A stretch of DNA of 49,047 nt from Allonocardiopsis opalescens (GTDB lineage Bacteria; Actinomycetota; Actinomycetes; Streptosporangiales; Streptosporangiaceae). The stretch spans positions 1 to 49,047 of the forward strand of contig NZ_PVZC01000015.1 of NCBI RefSeq assembly GCF_003002095.1, in the 5' to 3' direction. Shown here in pieces: positions 26,100 to 35,141 of this stretch (within the stretch, counting starts at the first letter, position 1; each line of letters starts with the position of its first letter). The translations under genes were made by a program, and so were the position numbers. The notes below the pieces were generated by a model. It worked only from the letters and a program-made list of their open reading frames with translations, made no database searches and was not told where the DNA came from.

Positions 26100-27200
26100 C
26101 TAGACCGCCTGCGGCACCAGGCGGCGGTAGAGGCTGAGGACCTGCTCCACGGCGTCGGCCTCGGTGGGCAGGGCCGCGCTGACGATACGGGCCCGCTCGC
26201 GCAGCCGCGCCGCCAGCTCCGGCTCCGCCAGCACCCGCTCCACCGCCTCGGCCAGCGCGGCGGCGTCGCCGGAGGGCACCAGCACGGCGGCGTCGGAGAC
26301 GAGGTCGGGGATGCCGCCGACGCGGGTGGCGACCACCGGCAGCCCGGCGCGCAGCGCTTCCTGCACCACCAGGGCCGGGCCCTCCCAGACACTGGTGAGG
26401 ACGAAGGCGTCGGCCGCGCCGAGCAGGTCGGGCACGTCGGTGCGCCGGCCAAGCAGGCTGACCGGCAGCCCCTCCGCCCGGATCCTGGCGTTTAGCTCGC
26501 CCTCGAGCGGGCCGTCGCCGGCCACCACCACCCGCAGCTCGGGCCGCTGCACCGCCCACACCCGGCTGGCGTCCAGCAGAACCGGCAGGCCCTTCTGGTG
26601 CGACAGCCGCGCCACCATCACCAGCAGCGGCACGTCGTCGGGCACCTTCAGCTCGGCGCGGACCTCGGCGCGGTCGCGCTCGGCCGGGCCCATCGCAGGG
26701 GCGGGCACCAGGGCCAGCTCGACGGTGCGGGCGCCGCGCGCCCGCATCCGGGCCACCAGGTCGCTGGCGTTGGCCAGCACCAGGTCGGCACGGCGGGCGA
26801 CGATGCGCTCCAGCATCGGGTAGACCGCGCTGAGCGGCCCGCTGACCAGCGGCGGCGCGTTGTGCAGGGTGACGGCGAGCGGGCAGGACGGCCGGGCCAG
26901 CGCGGCGAGCGCACCCGCGCGCAGGCCGTGGGCGTGCACGATCCCGCCGCCCTCGCCGGCGCCCTCAAGCAGCCGCCGCATCCGCGCCACCGCGGCGAGG
27001 TCGGCGCCCGGCCGGGGTCGGCCCGACACCTGCACCGGCAGGAAGCGGCCGCCGGCGGCGGTGAAGCCGAAGATCTCCTCGGTGGACGGCGGCCCGATGA
27101 CGGTGACCTCGGCGCCGCGCGCGGAGAGCCCCGCGGTGAGGGACTTGACGTGGTTGCCCACTCCGCCGGTGCTCGTGGCGAGCACCAGTGTGATCCTCAC
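26100..27200 (-). CDS. Glycosyltransferase, GT4-like
   Basis: This 366-residue GT-B enzyme has an N-terminal acceptor domain (LVLATSTGGVGNHVKSLT, Gly-rich loop) and a C-terminal donor domain. The donor domain carries VARLSHQKGLPVLLDA, GDGPLEGELNARI and the E-x7-E-type region (SVWEGPALVVQEALRAGLPVV). It would transfer a sugar from a nucleotide or lipid donor. GTG 27200 is used because GAGGGAGA lies 6 bp upstream; the MurJ-like gene ends 10 bp before it. It is the last gene of the steA-steB-transferase-flippase series, so a lipid-linked or envelope glycan is the likely acceptor. Confidence 0.9.
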   Translation of the reverse strand: MRITLVLATSTGGVGNHVKSLTAGLSARGAEVTVIGPPSTEEIFGFTAAGGRFLPVQVSGRPRPGADLAAVARMRRLLEGAGEGGGIVHAHGLRAGALAALARPSCPLAVTLHNAPPLVSGPLSAVYPMLERIVARRADLVLANASDLVARMRARGARTVELALVPAPAMGPAERDRAEVRAELKVPDDVPLLVMVARLSHQKGLPVLLDASRVWAVQRPELRVVVAGDGPLEGELNARIRAEGLPVSLLGRRTDVPDLLGAADAFVLTSVWEGPALVVQEALRAGLPVVATRVGGIPDLVSDAAVLVPSGDAAALAEAVERVLAEPELAARLRERARIVSAALPTEADAVEQVLSLYRRLVPQAV

Positions 27201-27210
27201 GCGGTCTCCC

Positions 27211-28836
27211 TCATCGTTCGTCCTGGACGGCCCGGGCGCGGCGCCCGCGCAGGGCGGCGCGCAGCGCGCGGCCGTCGACGGCGGCGGCGACCGCGGCGAA
27301 CACGACCAGCGCGAGCAGTCCGCTGCCGACCGCGAGCCCGGCGCTGACCCATTCGTGCGCCGAATCAAGAGTAATGGCCACCAGCCGCCCCGACGCATAT
27401 CCCGCCGCGGCCCCCAGCACTCCCGCGACCAGCGTGCGGGCCAGGCCGGCCACGGCCGCCCGCCCCCGCGCCCGGACCAGCACCAGCATCAGCGCCACCG
27501 CGCCCAGGGTGAGGCCGATGGTGTTGCCGGCGCCCAGCGCGGGAACCGTCCAGCCCGGCGGCGCCGCCAGCACCAGCGCCACATCGGCGGCGATGACGGT
27601 CAGCCAGCCGGCGACCTGCCACACCGCCGAGGCGCGGCCGTGCCCGGAGGCGTACAGCGCCCGGCCGACCAGCGCGATCAGCCCGAAGCCGATCAGGCCG
27701 GGGGCGAAGGTGACCAGGGCGCGCGCCATCTCGGCCTGCGCCGCCTCCCCGGCGCCGAAGACCCGTCCCAGCGGCACCGCGGCCGCGGCCAGCGCCGCCG
27801 CCCCGCCCGCGCCGACCAGCACCACGGTGCGGACGCTCTGCGCCAGGGTGGTGTCGAAGCTGTCGTGCTCGCCGTTGCTGGCCCGAGCCGACAGCTCGGG
27901 GAAGGCGCTGGTGGCGATCGGCAGCGCCAGCACCGCGTAGGGCAGGTTGAACAGCCCCCAGGCGATGTTGTAGACGGGCAGCGCCCCTCCGCCGCCGACC
28001 CAGTTGGACAGCATGATCACCACCAGCAGGCTCAGCTGCTGGGCGACCAGCGGGAAGAGGCTGGCCAGCGCCAGCGCGCGGACCCTGCGGCCGGTGCCGG
28101 GCGGGAAGCGCAGGGTGGGGCGCCAGCTCAGCCCGAGCCGCAGGCTCGGCACCAGCGCGGTCACCAGCAGCGCGAACACCCCGATCGTGGTGCCCAGCGA
28201 GAGGGTCAGTTCGGCGGCCTTGGGCAGCCCGGAGACGTCGTGCTGGTAGCCGTCGCCCAGCGGCATGAAGGCGAAGTAGGCGCCGATCACGATCAGGCTG
28301 GACAGCAGCGGCGCGAGCGCCGGCGCGAAGAAGTGCCGGTGCGCCTGCAGCACCCCGTACAGCACGGCGGCGAAGCCGTAGATGAGCACCTGCGGCGCGA
28401 AAACCACCAGCATCCGGGCGGCCAGCGCGATCGTCGCCTCGGCGTCGCAGCCGGCGGTCGGGCCGATGAGCAGCGACATCAGCGGCCCGGCCGCGAGGGC
28501 GACCAGCAGGGTGAGCGGCACGGTGGCCAGCGCCACCCAGGTGAGCAGGGCGGCGGTGGTCTGCCTGACGTGCTCGCGGTCGCCGCGCTGCACCTCGGCA
28601 GCGAGCACCGGCACCACCATGCCGGCCAGCGCGCCGTTGACGACGATCTCGAAGACGATGTTGGGCACGCCGTTGGCGGTGAAGTAGGCGGTGCCCAGGC
28701 AGGTGGTGCCGACGGTCTGGGAGAAGGCGAAGGTGCGGCCGAAGCCGGCGACGCGGGCGACGAGGGTAATCACGCCGATGAGCACGGCGGCGCCCGCGAC
28801 GCCCGCGAACAGGCGCCGCTGGTCGAGGCGGCTCAC
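27211..28836 (-). CDS. MurJ/MviN-type flippase
   Basis: This 541-residue, highly hydrophobic protein has about 14 TM helices and MOP-superfamily MurJ features: LVARVAGFGRTFAFSQTVG at the N-terminus, AYFTANGVPNIVFEIVVNGAL, VVPVLAAE, and the VYNIAWGLFNLPYAVLALPIATSAFPELS segment. Such proteins flip lipid II or related undecaprenyl-linked sugars. The GTG at 28836 overlaps the upstream stop as GTGA. Context with a polyprenyl-phosphate sugar transferase homologue and a glycosyltransferase suggests it moves the product of those genes; it may be a paralogue of the main MurJ. Confidence 0.92.
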   Translation of the reverse strand: MSRLDQRRLFAGVAGAAVLIGVITLVARVAGFGRTFAFSQTVGTTCLGTAYFTANGVPNIVFEIVVNGALAGMVVPVLAAEVQRGDREHVRQTTAALLTWVALATVPLTLLVALAAGPLMSLLIGPTAGCDAEATIALAARMLVVFAPQVLIYGFAAVLYGVLQAHRHFFAPALAPLLSSLIVIGAYFAFMPLGDGYQHDVSGLPKAAELTLSLGTTIGVFALLVTALVPSLRLGLSWRPTLRFPPGTGRRVRALALASLFPLVAQQLSLLVVIMLSNWVGGGGALPVYNIAWGLFNLPYAVLALPIATSAFPELSARASNGEHDSFDTTLAQSVRTVVLVGAGGAAALAAAAVPLGRVFGAGEAAQAEMARALVTFAPGLIGFGLIALVGRALYASGHGRASAVWQVAGWLTVIAADVALVLAAPPGWTVPALGAGNTIGLTLGAVALMLVLVRARGRAAVAGLARTLVAGVLGAAAGYASGRLVAITLDSAHEWVSAGLAVGSGLLALVVFAAVAAAVDGRALRAALRGRRARAVQDER

Positions 28837-29801
28837 CGGCTGGAGGCGTCCACCGGCTTCGCGCCGTCGCCGTCGGCCCCGGCGGGGGCGGGCGGCGACG
28901 GAACCGGCTCGGCCGCGGCGGCGGCCTGGGGTGCGGGGGCGGGGCGGCGGCCGAGCTCGTCCAGCCAGCGCAGCGGCGGGGTGCGCGCGATGACCTTGGT
29001 GAAGCTGACGACCTCGCTGGCCGCGGTGAGGCCCACCACGCCGCCCAGCAGCGCCAGCCGCCCGGTGCGGGGCAGCGACGCGGCGGCGGCCACGCCCAGC
29101 AGCGCGCCGAGCGCGTTGGCGCCCGCGTCGCCCATCATGGAGCGCTCGCCGAGGTCGTCGGGGAGCAGCGCGGCGGTGGCGCCCAGGGCGGGCGCGGCCA
29201 CCGCTCCCCCTTCGCCGGGGGCCAGCGCGGCCGGGGCGCCGGCGAGTAGGGCGACCTTGGCGGCCCGGCCGGGGCGCAGGTCGAAGAGGTTCATCAGGTT
29301 GGCGCAGCCGGCGATGAGCGGCCCGTTGATGGCGATGTCGATCGGGCGGCGGTTCACCAGCGCGGCGGCGGCCAGCCCGGTGGCGCCGATGCCCAGGATC
29401 TTGACCGCGCCGGTGGTGACCTCGCCGCGCGCCAGCGCGCCGAGGTGCCCCTTGAAGCCGCGCGACTTGCCGGAGCCCGCCAGGTCGTCGTAGCCGCCGA
29501 AGCCGCCGGCGCCCAGGCCCGCCACCAGGGCGGCGGCCCGCAGCCGGGCCGGCACCCGCGGGGAGAGCGCGGCGCCCGCGCTGGCGCCGATGGCGACTGC
29601 CGGGCCCTCCAGCAGGGTCAGCCGCTCGTCGCGGAAGTTGGTGCGCGACCACAGCTCGTCGCCGCCGGGCGGGCGGGAGCGCAGTGCGCCGAAGGCGAGG
29701 CGGGCGGCGAGGGCGCCGAGCCCGAAACCGGCGGCGCGGCGGACCGGGCCGCCGCGCCGGGTGGCCCGGACCGCGCCGGGCCTGTCAGCTGCCGTGGTCA
29801 A
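28833..29801 (-). CDS. Polyprenyl-phosphate sugar-phosphate transferase homologue (MraY/WecA superfamily)
   Basis: This 322-residue membrane protein has several TM helices and degenerate superfamily motifs: GGYDDLAGS (the DD metal motif), RGFKGHLGALARGEVTTG, NLMNLFDLRPGRA (in place of NxxNxxDG) and MMGDAGANALGALLG. It would load a sugar phosphate on a polyprenyl carrier, but the altered NLFDLRPG motif makes the donor uncertain. The TTG start at 29801 overlaps the SteB stop as TTGA, and its own stop overlaps the flippase start. The last 45 residues are Ala/Pro-rich and cytosolic or disordered. Confidence 0.82.
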   Translation of the reverse strand: MTTAADRPGAVRATRRGGPVRRAAGFGLGALAARLAFGALRSRPPGGDELWSRTNFRDERLTLLEGPAVAIGASAGAALSPRVPARLRAAALVAGLGAGGFGGYDDLAGSGKSRGFKGHLGALARGEVTTGAVKILGIGATGLAAAALVNRRPIDIAINGPLIAGCANLMNLFDLRPGRAAKVALLAGAPAALAPGEGGAVAAPALGATAALLPDDLGERSMMGDAGANALGALLGVAAAASLPRTGRLALLGGVVGLTAASEVVSFTKVIARTPPLRWLDELGRRPAPAPQAAAAAEPVPSPPAPAGADGDGAKPVDASSR

Positions 29802-30793
29802 TTGCCGTTCCCCTCGTCCGCCGATTCCTGCGCTTCCGGTTCGGCCGAGGGTACCGGTTCGGGAAGCGGGTCGGGGACGAATCCGTCGCTGTCGGGCCCG
29901 ATGCCGTACTGGCCGTCGGTGCCGGAGGCGACGGTGGCCAGCGCGAGGATGGTGGCGACCTGCCCGGCCGGGCCGCGGGCGGCGTCGAAGGTGGAGACCT
30001 CCGCCCCCTCGGCCCGCACCGCGGCGACCAGGCTCTCGGGCAACGGGCCGCCCGGGCCGTCGACGACCAGCGCGCCCACCCCGGCCGCGTCGAGCTGCTG
30101 GGCCAGCGCCACGAAGGCGCCGGTGGCGGTCTCGGTGACGGGCTCGGCGAAGGGCTCCTCGGGGGCCAGCAGCACCGCGAGCTCCGCGCCCTGCACGGGG
30201 TCGCCGTCGAGCTGCACGAAGCCGGCGCTCTCCAGGCTGGCCAGCATGGACTGGGCGGTCTGCTGGTCGGACTCGGTGCGCTCGTCCTCGGCGTCGGGGG
30301 TCATCACCGCGTAGCCGACCTCGGCGCCCGCCCGCTCGTACACGCCGCCGTCGGGCAGGGTGAGCCCTTCGGGCACGATCTGGGTGACCAGCTCGTCCAG
30401 GACGGTGAACTCGTTCTCGTCGATGTAGCTCTCGGTGAAGGACACCCGGCCGGTGACGGTGCCGCCGGCCGCGCCGATGCGGGCGGCCAGCGCGTCGCGC
30501 AGCTCGGTGCTGACACCGGGCGCCTCGACCAGGACGACGCTGGAGCCGGAGAGCAGGTTCTCGGTGATCTCGGCGGCGTGCGCGTCGACCAGCTCGCCGG
30601 CGCCGACGTTGAGGTCCTCCTCCGTCTGGTAGGCGTCGCGCAGGTCCTCGCTCTCCTGGCGCAGGGCGGTGGTGTCGGCGTTCAGCTTGTCCAGCAGGGG
30701 GTCCTGGAGCAGGCTCGTGCCGACCACGATGCCGATCGTCAGGGCCAGGAAGACGGCCACGATGGAGACGAGGTGATAGCGGAAATCGATCAC
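29798..30793 (-). CDS. steB: SteB/MctB-family protein (annotated as copper transporter family)
   Basis: This 331-residue protein starts with MIDFRYHLVSIVAVFLALTI, a single N-terminal TM helix typical of the MctB family. A coiled coil (about 35-60) and an extracytoplasmic alpha/beta region follow, ending in an acidic Pro/Glu tail. In Corynebacterium the pair SteA/SteB works in cell separation with the RipC-FtsEX hydrolase pathway; in Mycobacterium MctB affects copper resistance. The GTG at 30793 overlaps the steA stop as GTGA. Pairing with steA favours the cell-separation role. Confidence 0.85.
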   Translation of the reverse strand: MIDFRYHLVSIVAVFLALTIGIVVGTSLLQDPLLDKLNADTTALRQESEDLRDAYQTEEDLNVGAGELVDAHAAEITENLLSGSSVVLVEAPGVSTELRDALAARIGAAGGTVTGRVSFTESYIDENEFTVLDELVTQIVPEGLTLPDGGVYERAGAEVGYAVMTPDAEDERTESDQQTAQSMLASLESAGFVQLDGDPVQGAELAVLLAPEEPFAEPVTETATGAFVALAQQLDAAGVGALVVDGPGGPLPESLVAAVRAEGAEVSTFDAARGPAGQVATILALATVASGTDGQYGIGPDSDGFVPDPLPEPVPSAEPEAQESADEGNGN

Positions 30794-31995
30794 GGGAATA
30801 GTCCGGTCAGCCAATAGGTGAACGCGTCCCAGCGGGTCGCGAGGAAGTTCTGGTAGATCTGGCCGGTGGGCGAGCTGCCGATGGCCACGTAGATGGTGAG
30901 CAGCGCGGCCAGCACCAGCAGCAGCAGCGCCCAGGGCGAGATGCGGCTGCGGTACAGCCGGCTCACGCCCTTGGCGTCGACCAGCTTGCTGCCCAGGCGC
31001 AGGCGGGTCAGGAAGGTGCTGGCCATGCCGGAGCGGCCCTTGTCGAGGAACTCCACCAGGGTGGCGTGGGTTCCGACCGCGACGATCAGGCTGGCGCCGG
31101 CGTGGTCGGCCAGCAGCATCGCGACGTCCTCGCTGGTGCCGGTGGCCGGGAAGACGATGGCCTCGTGGCCGAGGTCGACCAGCCGCTGCAGTCCGGGCGC
31201 GCGGCCGTCGCGGTAGGCGTGCACCACCAGCTCGGCACCGCAGTTCAGCGCCTTGTCGGAGACGGAGTCGAAGTCGCCGACGATGATGTGGGGGGTGTAG
31301 CCGGCCTCCAGCAGCGCGTCTCCGCCGCCGTCGACCGCGATCATGACCGGCCGGTACTCCCTGATGTAGGGGCGCAGCGCAGCGATGTCCTCGCGGTAGT
31401 GGTAGCCGCGGACCACGACCAGGACGTGGCGGCCCTCCAGCCGGGTCTTGATGTCGGGCACGCCGATGCCGTCGATGAGCAGCTCGCGCTCGCGCTTGAG
31501 GTACTCCATCGTGTTCGCGGCGAAGGCCTCGAGCTGGACGGACAGGCCCGCCTTGGCCTCGGCCATGGCGGCGTCGACGGACTCGGCGTCCAGCGGGGTG
31601 CCCTTGGCGACGACGGAGTCGCCCGCGTAGACCATGCCGCCGTCGATGCGCAGGGTGTCGCCCTCGGCGACCTTGTCCCAGACGGCGGGGTCGACCTGGT
31701 CCAGCAGCGGGATGCCCGCCTCCACCAGTAGCTGCGGGCCGAGGTTGGGGTAGCGGCCGCTGATGCTGCTCGCGACGTTCAGCACCGCGCTGACGCCGCA
31801 GCCCACCAGGGCCTCGGCGCTGACCCGGTCGATGTCGACGTGGTCGATGACGGCGATCTCGCCCGGCCTGAGGCGCTTGGTGAGGTTCTTGGTCCTCCGG
31901 TCCAGGCGCGCGACCGCCGAGACCCCGGGCGCTTCCGCTGCCTTGGTCCGGCGGAGTTTCGGCACTTTGATCGAGGGAACCTTCATCAGTTGCAT
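30790..31995 (-). CDS. steA: SteA, putative cytokinetic-ring protein
   Basis: This 401-residue protein has a cytosolic domain related to thiamine pyrophosphokinase catalytic folds (VDGGGDALLEAG...IIVGDFDSVSDKAL), then a single C-terminal TM helix (WALLLLVLAALLTIYVA, about 355-372) and a short outer tail. The basic N-terminus resembles other actinobacterial SteA proteins. SteA is needed for normal septum splitting in Corynebacterium. The start may be ATG 31995 or ATG 31986; neither has a good ribosome site. It overlaps steB by 4 bp and is 302 bp from recN, so it probably has its own promoter. Confidence 0.88.
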   Translation of the reverse strand: MQLMKVPSIKVPKLRRTKAAEAPGVSAVARLDRRTKNLTKRLRPGEIAVIDHVDIDRVSAEALVGCGVSAVLNVASSISGRYPNLGPQLLVEAGIPLLDQVDPAVWDKVAEGDTLRIDGGMVYAGDSVVAKGTPLDAESVDAAMAEAKAGLSVQLEAFAANTMEYLKRERELLIDGIGVPDIKTRLEGRHVLVVVRGYHYREDIAALRPYIREYRPVMIAVDGGGDALLEAGYTPHIIVGDFDSVSDKALNCGAELVVHAYRDGRAPGLQRLVDLGHEAIVFPATGTSEDVAMLLADHAGASLIVAVGTHATLVEFLDKGRSGMASTFLTRLRLGSKLVDAKGVSRLYRSRISPWALLLLVLAALLTIYVAIGSSPTGQIYQNFLATRWDAFTYWLTGLFP

Positions 31996-32297
31996 CTTGC
32001 CAGAGTCACCGCCTCTACGTTCGGGACACGCCAGGTCACGGCGTGTTGTGACGCTCGGCGGCGATCGAGGTACAGGGCATCTCGCATCCCCCGCCCCGAA
32101 GGCTCCGGAGCGCGGGCCGCGCCCCCAAGGTTAACGCTTCGGGTACAGGCCGGATCCTTTTCGGGCGGATCCGCCGATCTTGAGACCGTCCCGGCCGCGG
32201 CCTGCGCGGCGGTGTGACGGCTGCTGGGAGCCTACCCGCACCCGGCCGGACCCGGCGGCCGCCCGCGGCGGCGCGGCGGCCGGTTCCGGCCTCGCGG
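31996..32297. other. Intergenic region between recN and steA
   Basis: No gene is supported in these 302 bp. A perfect palindrome GGCGGATCCGCC lies at 32164-32175, after a TTTT run, and could form part of the recN terminator. The steA promoter must lie in the left half (about 32000-32130), but no confident -35/-10 pair was found. No LexA box is visible. Confidence 0.6.
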
Positions 32298-34043
32298 TCA
32301 CCGTGCGGCGCGCCTGCCGCGGCGGGCCGCGCGGTCGGCGGCGGCGTTGGCGAGCAGTTCCTCGGCGTGGGCGCGGCCGTACTCGGAGTCCTCCAGACCG
32401 GCCAGCATCCGGGCCAGTTCGCGCTGGCGCCCGGCGTGGTCGAGCCGGGTCACCCCGCTGGCGGTGACTGTGCCGGCCTGCGACTTCTCCACCACCAGGT
32501 GCGCGTCGGCGAAGGCCGCCACCTGCGGCAGGTGGGTGACGACGATCACCTGCGCGGCGTCGGCCAGCCGGGCCAGCCGGCGGCCGATCTCCACCGCCGC
32601 CTTGCCGCCGACTCCGGCGTCGACCTCGTCGAAGACGAAGGTGGGCACCGGGTCGGCCCCGGCGAAGACCACCTCGATGGCCAGCATGACCCGCGACAGC
32701 TCGCCGCCGGAGGCGCCCTTGTGCAGCGGCAGCTCAGGCGCCCCGGGGTGCGCGGCGAGCAGCACTTCGACCTCGTCGCGGCCGTGCGGGCCGTAGCCGG
32801 CGGCGGGCTGCACCCGCACGGCGACCCGGGCGTGCGGCATGGCGAGGGCGGCCAGCTCGGCGGTGACCTCGGCGCCGAAGCGCTCGGCGGCGGCGGCGCG
32901 GATCGCGGTGAGGCGGTCGGCCAGCTCGGCGACGGAGCCCTCCAGCTCGGCGACCTCGGCGGTCAGCTCCTCGATCCGCTCGTCGTCGCCGTCGAGCTCG
33001 GCCAGCCGGGCCGCGCTCTCGCGCGCCCAGGCGAGGACGCCCTCCACCCCGCCCTCCCCCTCGGGGGTGGGCGCGGCGTACTTGCGGACGAGCTGGTTCA
33101 GCAGCGCCCGGCGCTCCTGCACGAGCGCGAGGCGGGCGGGGTCGGCCTCGATGCCCTCGGCGTAGGAGGCCAGTTCGGCGGCGACGTCGGCCACCAGGTA
33201 GCCGGCCTCGGCCAGCCGGTCGGCCTGCGCGGCCAGCGCGGGATCGTGCCCGCGCACCGCCTCCAGGGCGCCGCGGGCGGCGGCGAGCAGCCCGGCCACG
33301 TCGGCGACGACATCGCCCGCGGGGTCGCCGGCCAGCGCCTCGTGGGCGTTGCCGGCGGCCAGCCGCAGGTCCTCGGCATTGGCCAGGCGCTCGTCCTCCT
33401 CGGCCAGCGCCTGGTCCTCGCCCGGCTTGGGGTCGGCGCGCTCGATCTCCTCCAGGCCGAAGCGGAGCAGGTCGGCCTCCTGCGCGCGCTCGCGGGCGCG
33501 GGTGGTGATCTCCTCCAGCCGGGCGCGCGCCTCGGCGTGCCTGCGGTAGACCGTGCCGTAGCTGCCCAGCACGGCGGCCAGCTCGCCGCCCGCGTAGCGG
33601 TCCAGCGCCTCGCGCTGCCGGCCCAGCTGGAGGAAGCGCTGCTGGTCGGACTGGCCGTGCACGGCGACCAGCTCGTCGGCGAGGTAGGCCAGCAGCCCGA
33701 CGGGGACCGAGCGGCCGCCGACGTGGGCGCGGGACCGGCCTTCGGCCGAGACGCTGCGGCTGACGATGAGGGTGGCGTCGTCGAGTTCGGCGCCGGCCTC
33801 CTCGATCCTGGCGGCGACCTTGCCGCTGGGGTCGACGGACAACCGGCCCTCGACGGTGGCGCGCTCGGCTCCGGGGCGCACGCGGGCGGGGTCGGCCCGG
33901 CCGCCGAACAGCAGGCCGAGTCCGGTGACGACCATCGTCTTTCCGGCCCCGGTCTCGCCGGTGACCACGGTGAACCCCGACGACAGTTCGAGCACGGCGT
34001 CGTCGATCACGCCGAGCCCCTGGATTCGGACTTCCTCAAGCAC
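32298..34043 (-). CDS. recN: DNA repair protein RecN
   Basis: This 581-residue SMC-like ATPase has Walker A GETGAGKTM (about 29-37), long coiled-coil arms (about 150-390, with many Glu/Arg/Ala heptads), and the C-terminal ABC signature KGASGGELSR with Walker B FVFDEVDAGVGG. It acts in double-strand break repair. The GTG at 34043 begins 5 bp after the NAD kinase stop, with AGAGAGG upstream. The order tlyA-nadK-recN is conserved in actinobacteria. Confidence 0.95.
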   Translation of the reverse strand: MLEEVRIQGLGVIDDAVLELSSGFTVVTGETGAGKTMVVTGLGLLFGGRADPARVRPGAERATVEGRLSVDPSGKVAARIEEAGAELDDATLIVSRSVSAEGRSRAHVGGRSVPVGLLAYLADELVAVHGQSDQQRFLQLGRQREALDRYAGGELAAVLGSYGTVYRRHAEARARLEEITTRARERAQEADLLRFGLEEIERADPKPGEDQALAEEDERLANAEDLRLAAGNAHEALAGDPAGDVVADVAGLLAAARGALEAVRGHDPALAAQADRLAEAGYLVADVAAELASYAEGIEADPARLALVQERRALLNQLVRKYAAPTPEGEGGVEGVLAWARESAARLAELDGDDERIEELTAEVAELEGSVAELADRLTAIRAAAAERFGAEVTAELAALAMPHARVAVRVQPAAGYGPHGRDEVEVLLAAHPGAPELPLHKGASGGELSRVMLAIEVVFAGADPVPTFVFDEVDAGVGGKAAVEIGRRLARLADAAQVIVVTHLPQVAAFADAHLVVEKSQAGTVTASGVTRLDHAGRQRELARMLAGLEDSEYGRAHAEELLANAAADRAARRGRRAAR

Positions 34044-34048
34044 TGGAT

Positions 34049-35068
34049 CTACAAGACCTCTCTGGCGTGCGTCGCGCCGTCGTCGCCCGGGCCTCGGCCG
34101 GACTCGTCATCCGCGTCGTCGTCGGGCCGCGCCCTTCCGCGCCAGCCCACGACGGGGAGTCCGAATTTAGCAACCAGTCGGTCGGAGAAGGGCGCTCGGT
34201 GCAGACGGGCCAAGCGGACGGGCACCGTGCCGCGGCGCACCTCGATGCGCGCGCCGGGCGGCAGTCCGACGGTACGCCGGCCGTCGCACCACAGCACACC
34301 GTCCTGGGTGTGCGCGAGGACCTCCACGGCCACCGCGGAGTCGGGCGAGGTGATCAGCGGGCGGGCGAACAGGGCGTGCGCGCTGAGCGGCACCACCAGC
34401 AGCGCCGCCACCTCGGGCCACACCACCGGGCCGCCGGCCGAGAAGGCGTAGGCGGTGGAGCCGGTGGGAGTGGCGCACACCACACCGTCACCGGCCCAGC
34501 GCGACACCGGGCGGCCGTCGATCTCCAGCACGACCTCCAGCATCCGCTCGCGGGCGGCCTTCTCCACCGACGCCTCGTTCAGCGCCCAGGTGCGGGCGAC
34601 CACGCCGCCGTTGTGCCGCACGACCACGTCGAGGGTCATCCGCTCCTCGACCATGTACTTGCGGGCCACCACGGCGGCGACGGTGGCGGTGAGGTCCTCG
34701 CGCTCGGCCTCGGCCAGGAAGCCGACGTGCCCGAGGTTCACCCCGAGCAGCGGCGCCCCCACCGGGCGGGTCAGCTCGGCGGCCCGCAGCAGGGTGCCGT
34801 CGCCGCCGAGCACCATGGCCAGCTCGACCCCCTGGGCGGACTCCGGGACGTGCGGCACGATCTCCAGCCCGCCGAGGTCGACGCCGGCGGCCTTCAGCTC
34901 CTCGGCCTCCTCCTCGGGCAGCCGGACCGTCATCCCGGCCGCGGTGAGGTGGTCGATCACCAGCTGGGCGCTGCGCAGCGCGGCGCGGCGCCCGGTGTGG
35001 GAGATCAGCAGCACGGTCCGCGGTGTTCCGGGCGGGGGCGGCGGCGGGCACGGCACTGTCGTGGTCAC
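34049..35068 (-). CDS. nadK: NAD kinase
   Basis: This 339-residue enzyme phosphorylates NAD to NADP. The diagnostic GGDGT loop is in AMVLGGDGTLLRAAEL, followed by NLGHVGFLAE and the CATPTGSTAYAFSAGGP motif. The GTG at 35068 is preferred, just before a Pro-rich N-terminus; GGACGAG lies upstream. The C-terminal 30 residues are acidic and Gly-rich. It sits between tlyA and recN, only 5 bp before recN, so co-expression is likely. Confidence 0.93.
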   Translation of the reverse strand: MTTTVPCPPPPPPGTPRTVLLISHTGRRAALRSAQLVIDHLTAAGMTVRLPEEEAEELKAAGVDLGGLEIVPHVPESAQGVELAMVLGGDGTLLRAAELTRPVGAPLLGVNLGHVGFLAEAEREDLTATVAAVVARKYMVEERMTLDVVVRHNGGVVARTWALNEASVEKAARERMLEVVLEIDGRPVSRWAGDGVVCATPTGSTAYAFSAGGPVVWPEVAALLVVPLSAHALFARPLITSPDSAVAVEVLAHTQDGVLWCDGRRTVGLPPGARIEVRRGTVPVRLARLHRAPFSDRLVAKFGLPVVGWRGRARPDDDADDESGRGPGDDGATHAREVL

Positions 35069-35141
35069 GGTCTCGTCCGGCCTCGCTTCCTGCTCACTCG
35101 CCCCGCGGCCCGGCGGGCGGCGGGGGTCCGGCGGGGCGCGG

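Noticed and set aside
30794-30814. TTG 30814 as the SteB start
   Set aside because: It would give a larger overlap with steA. GTG 30793 gives the conserved IDFRYHLVS N-terminus and a typical GTGA overlap.
31996-32297. LexA or BldD site before steA/recN
   Set aside because: No GAAC-N4-GTTC and no convincing AGTGA/TCACC pair was found; only partial GTGAC/GTCAC words occur.
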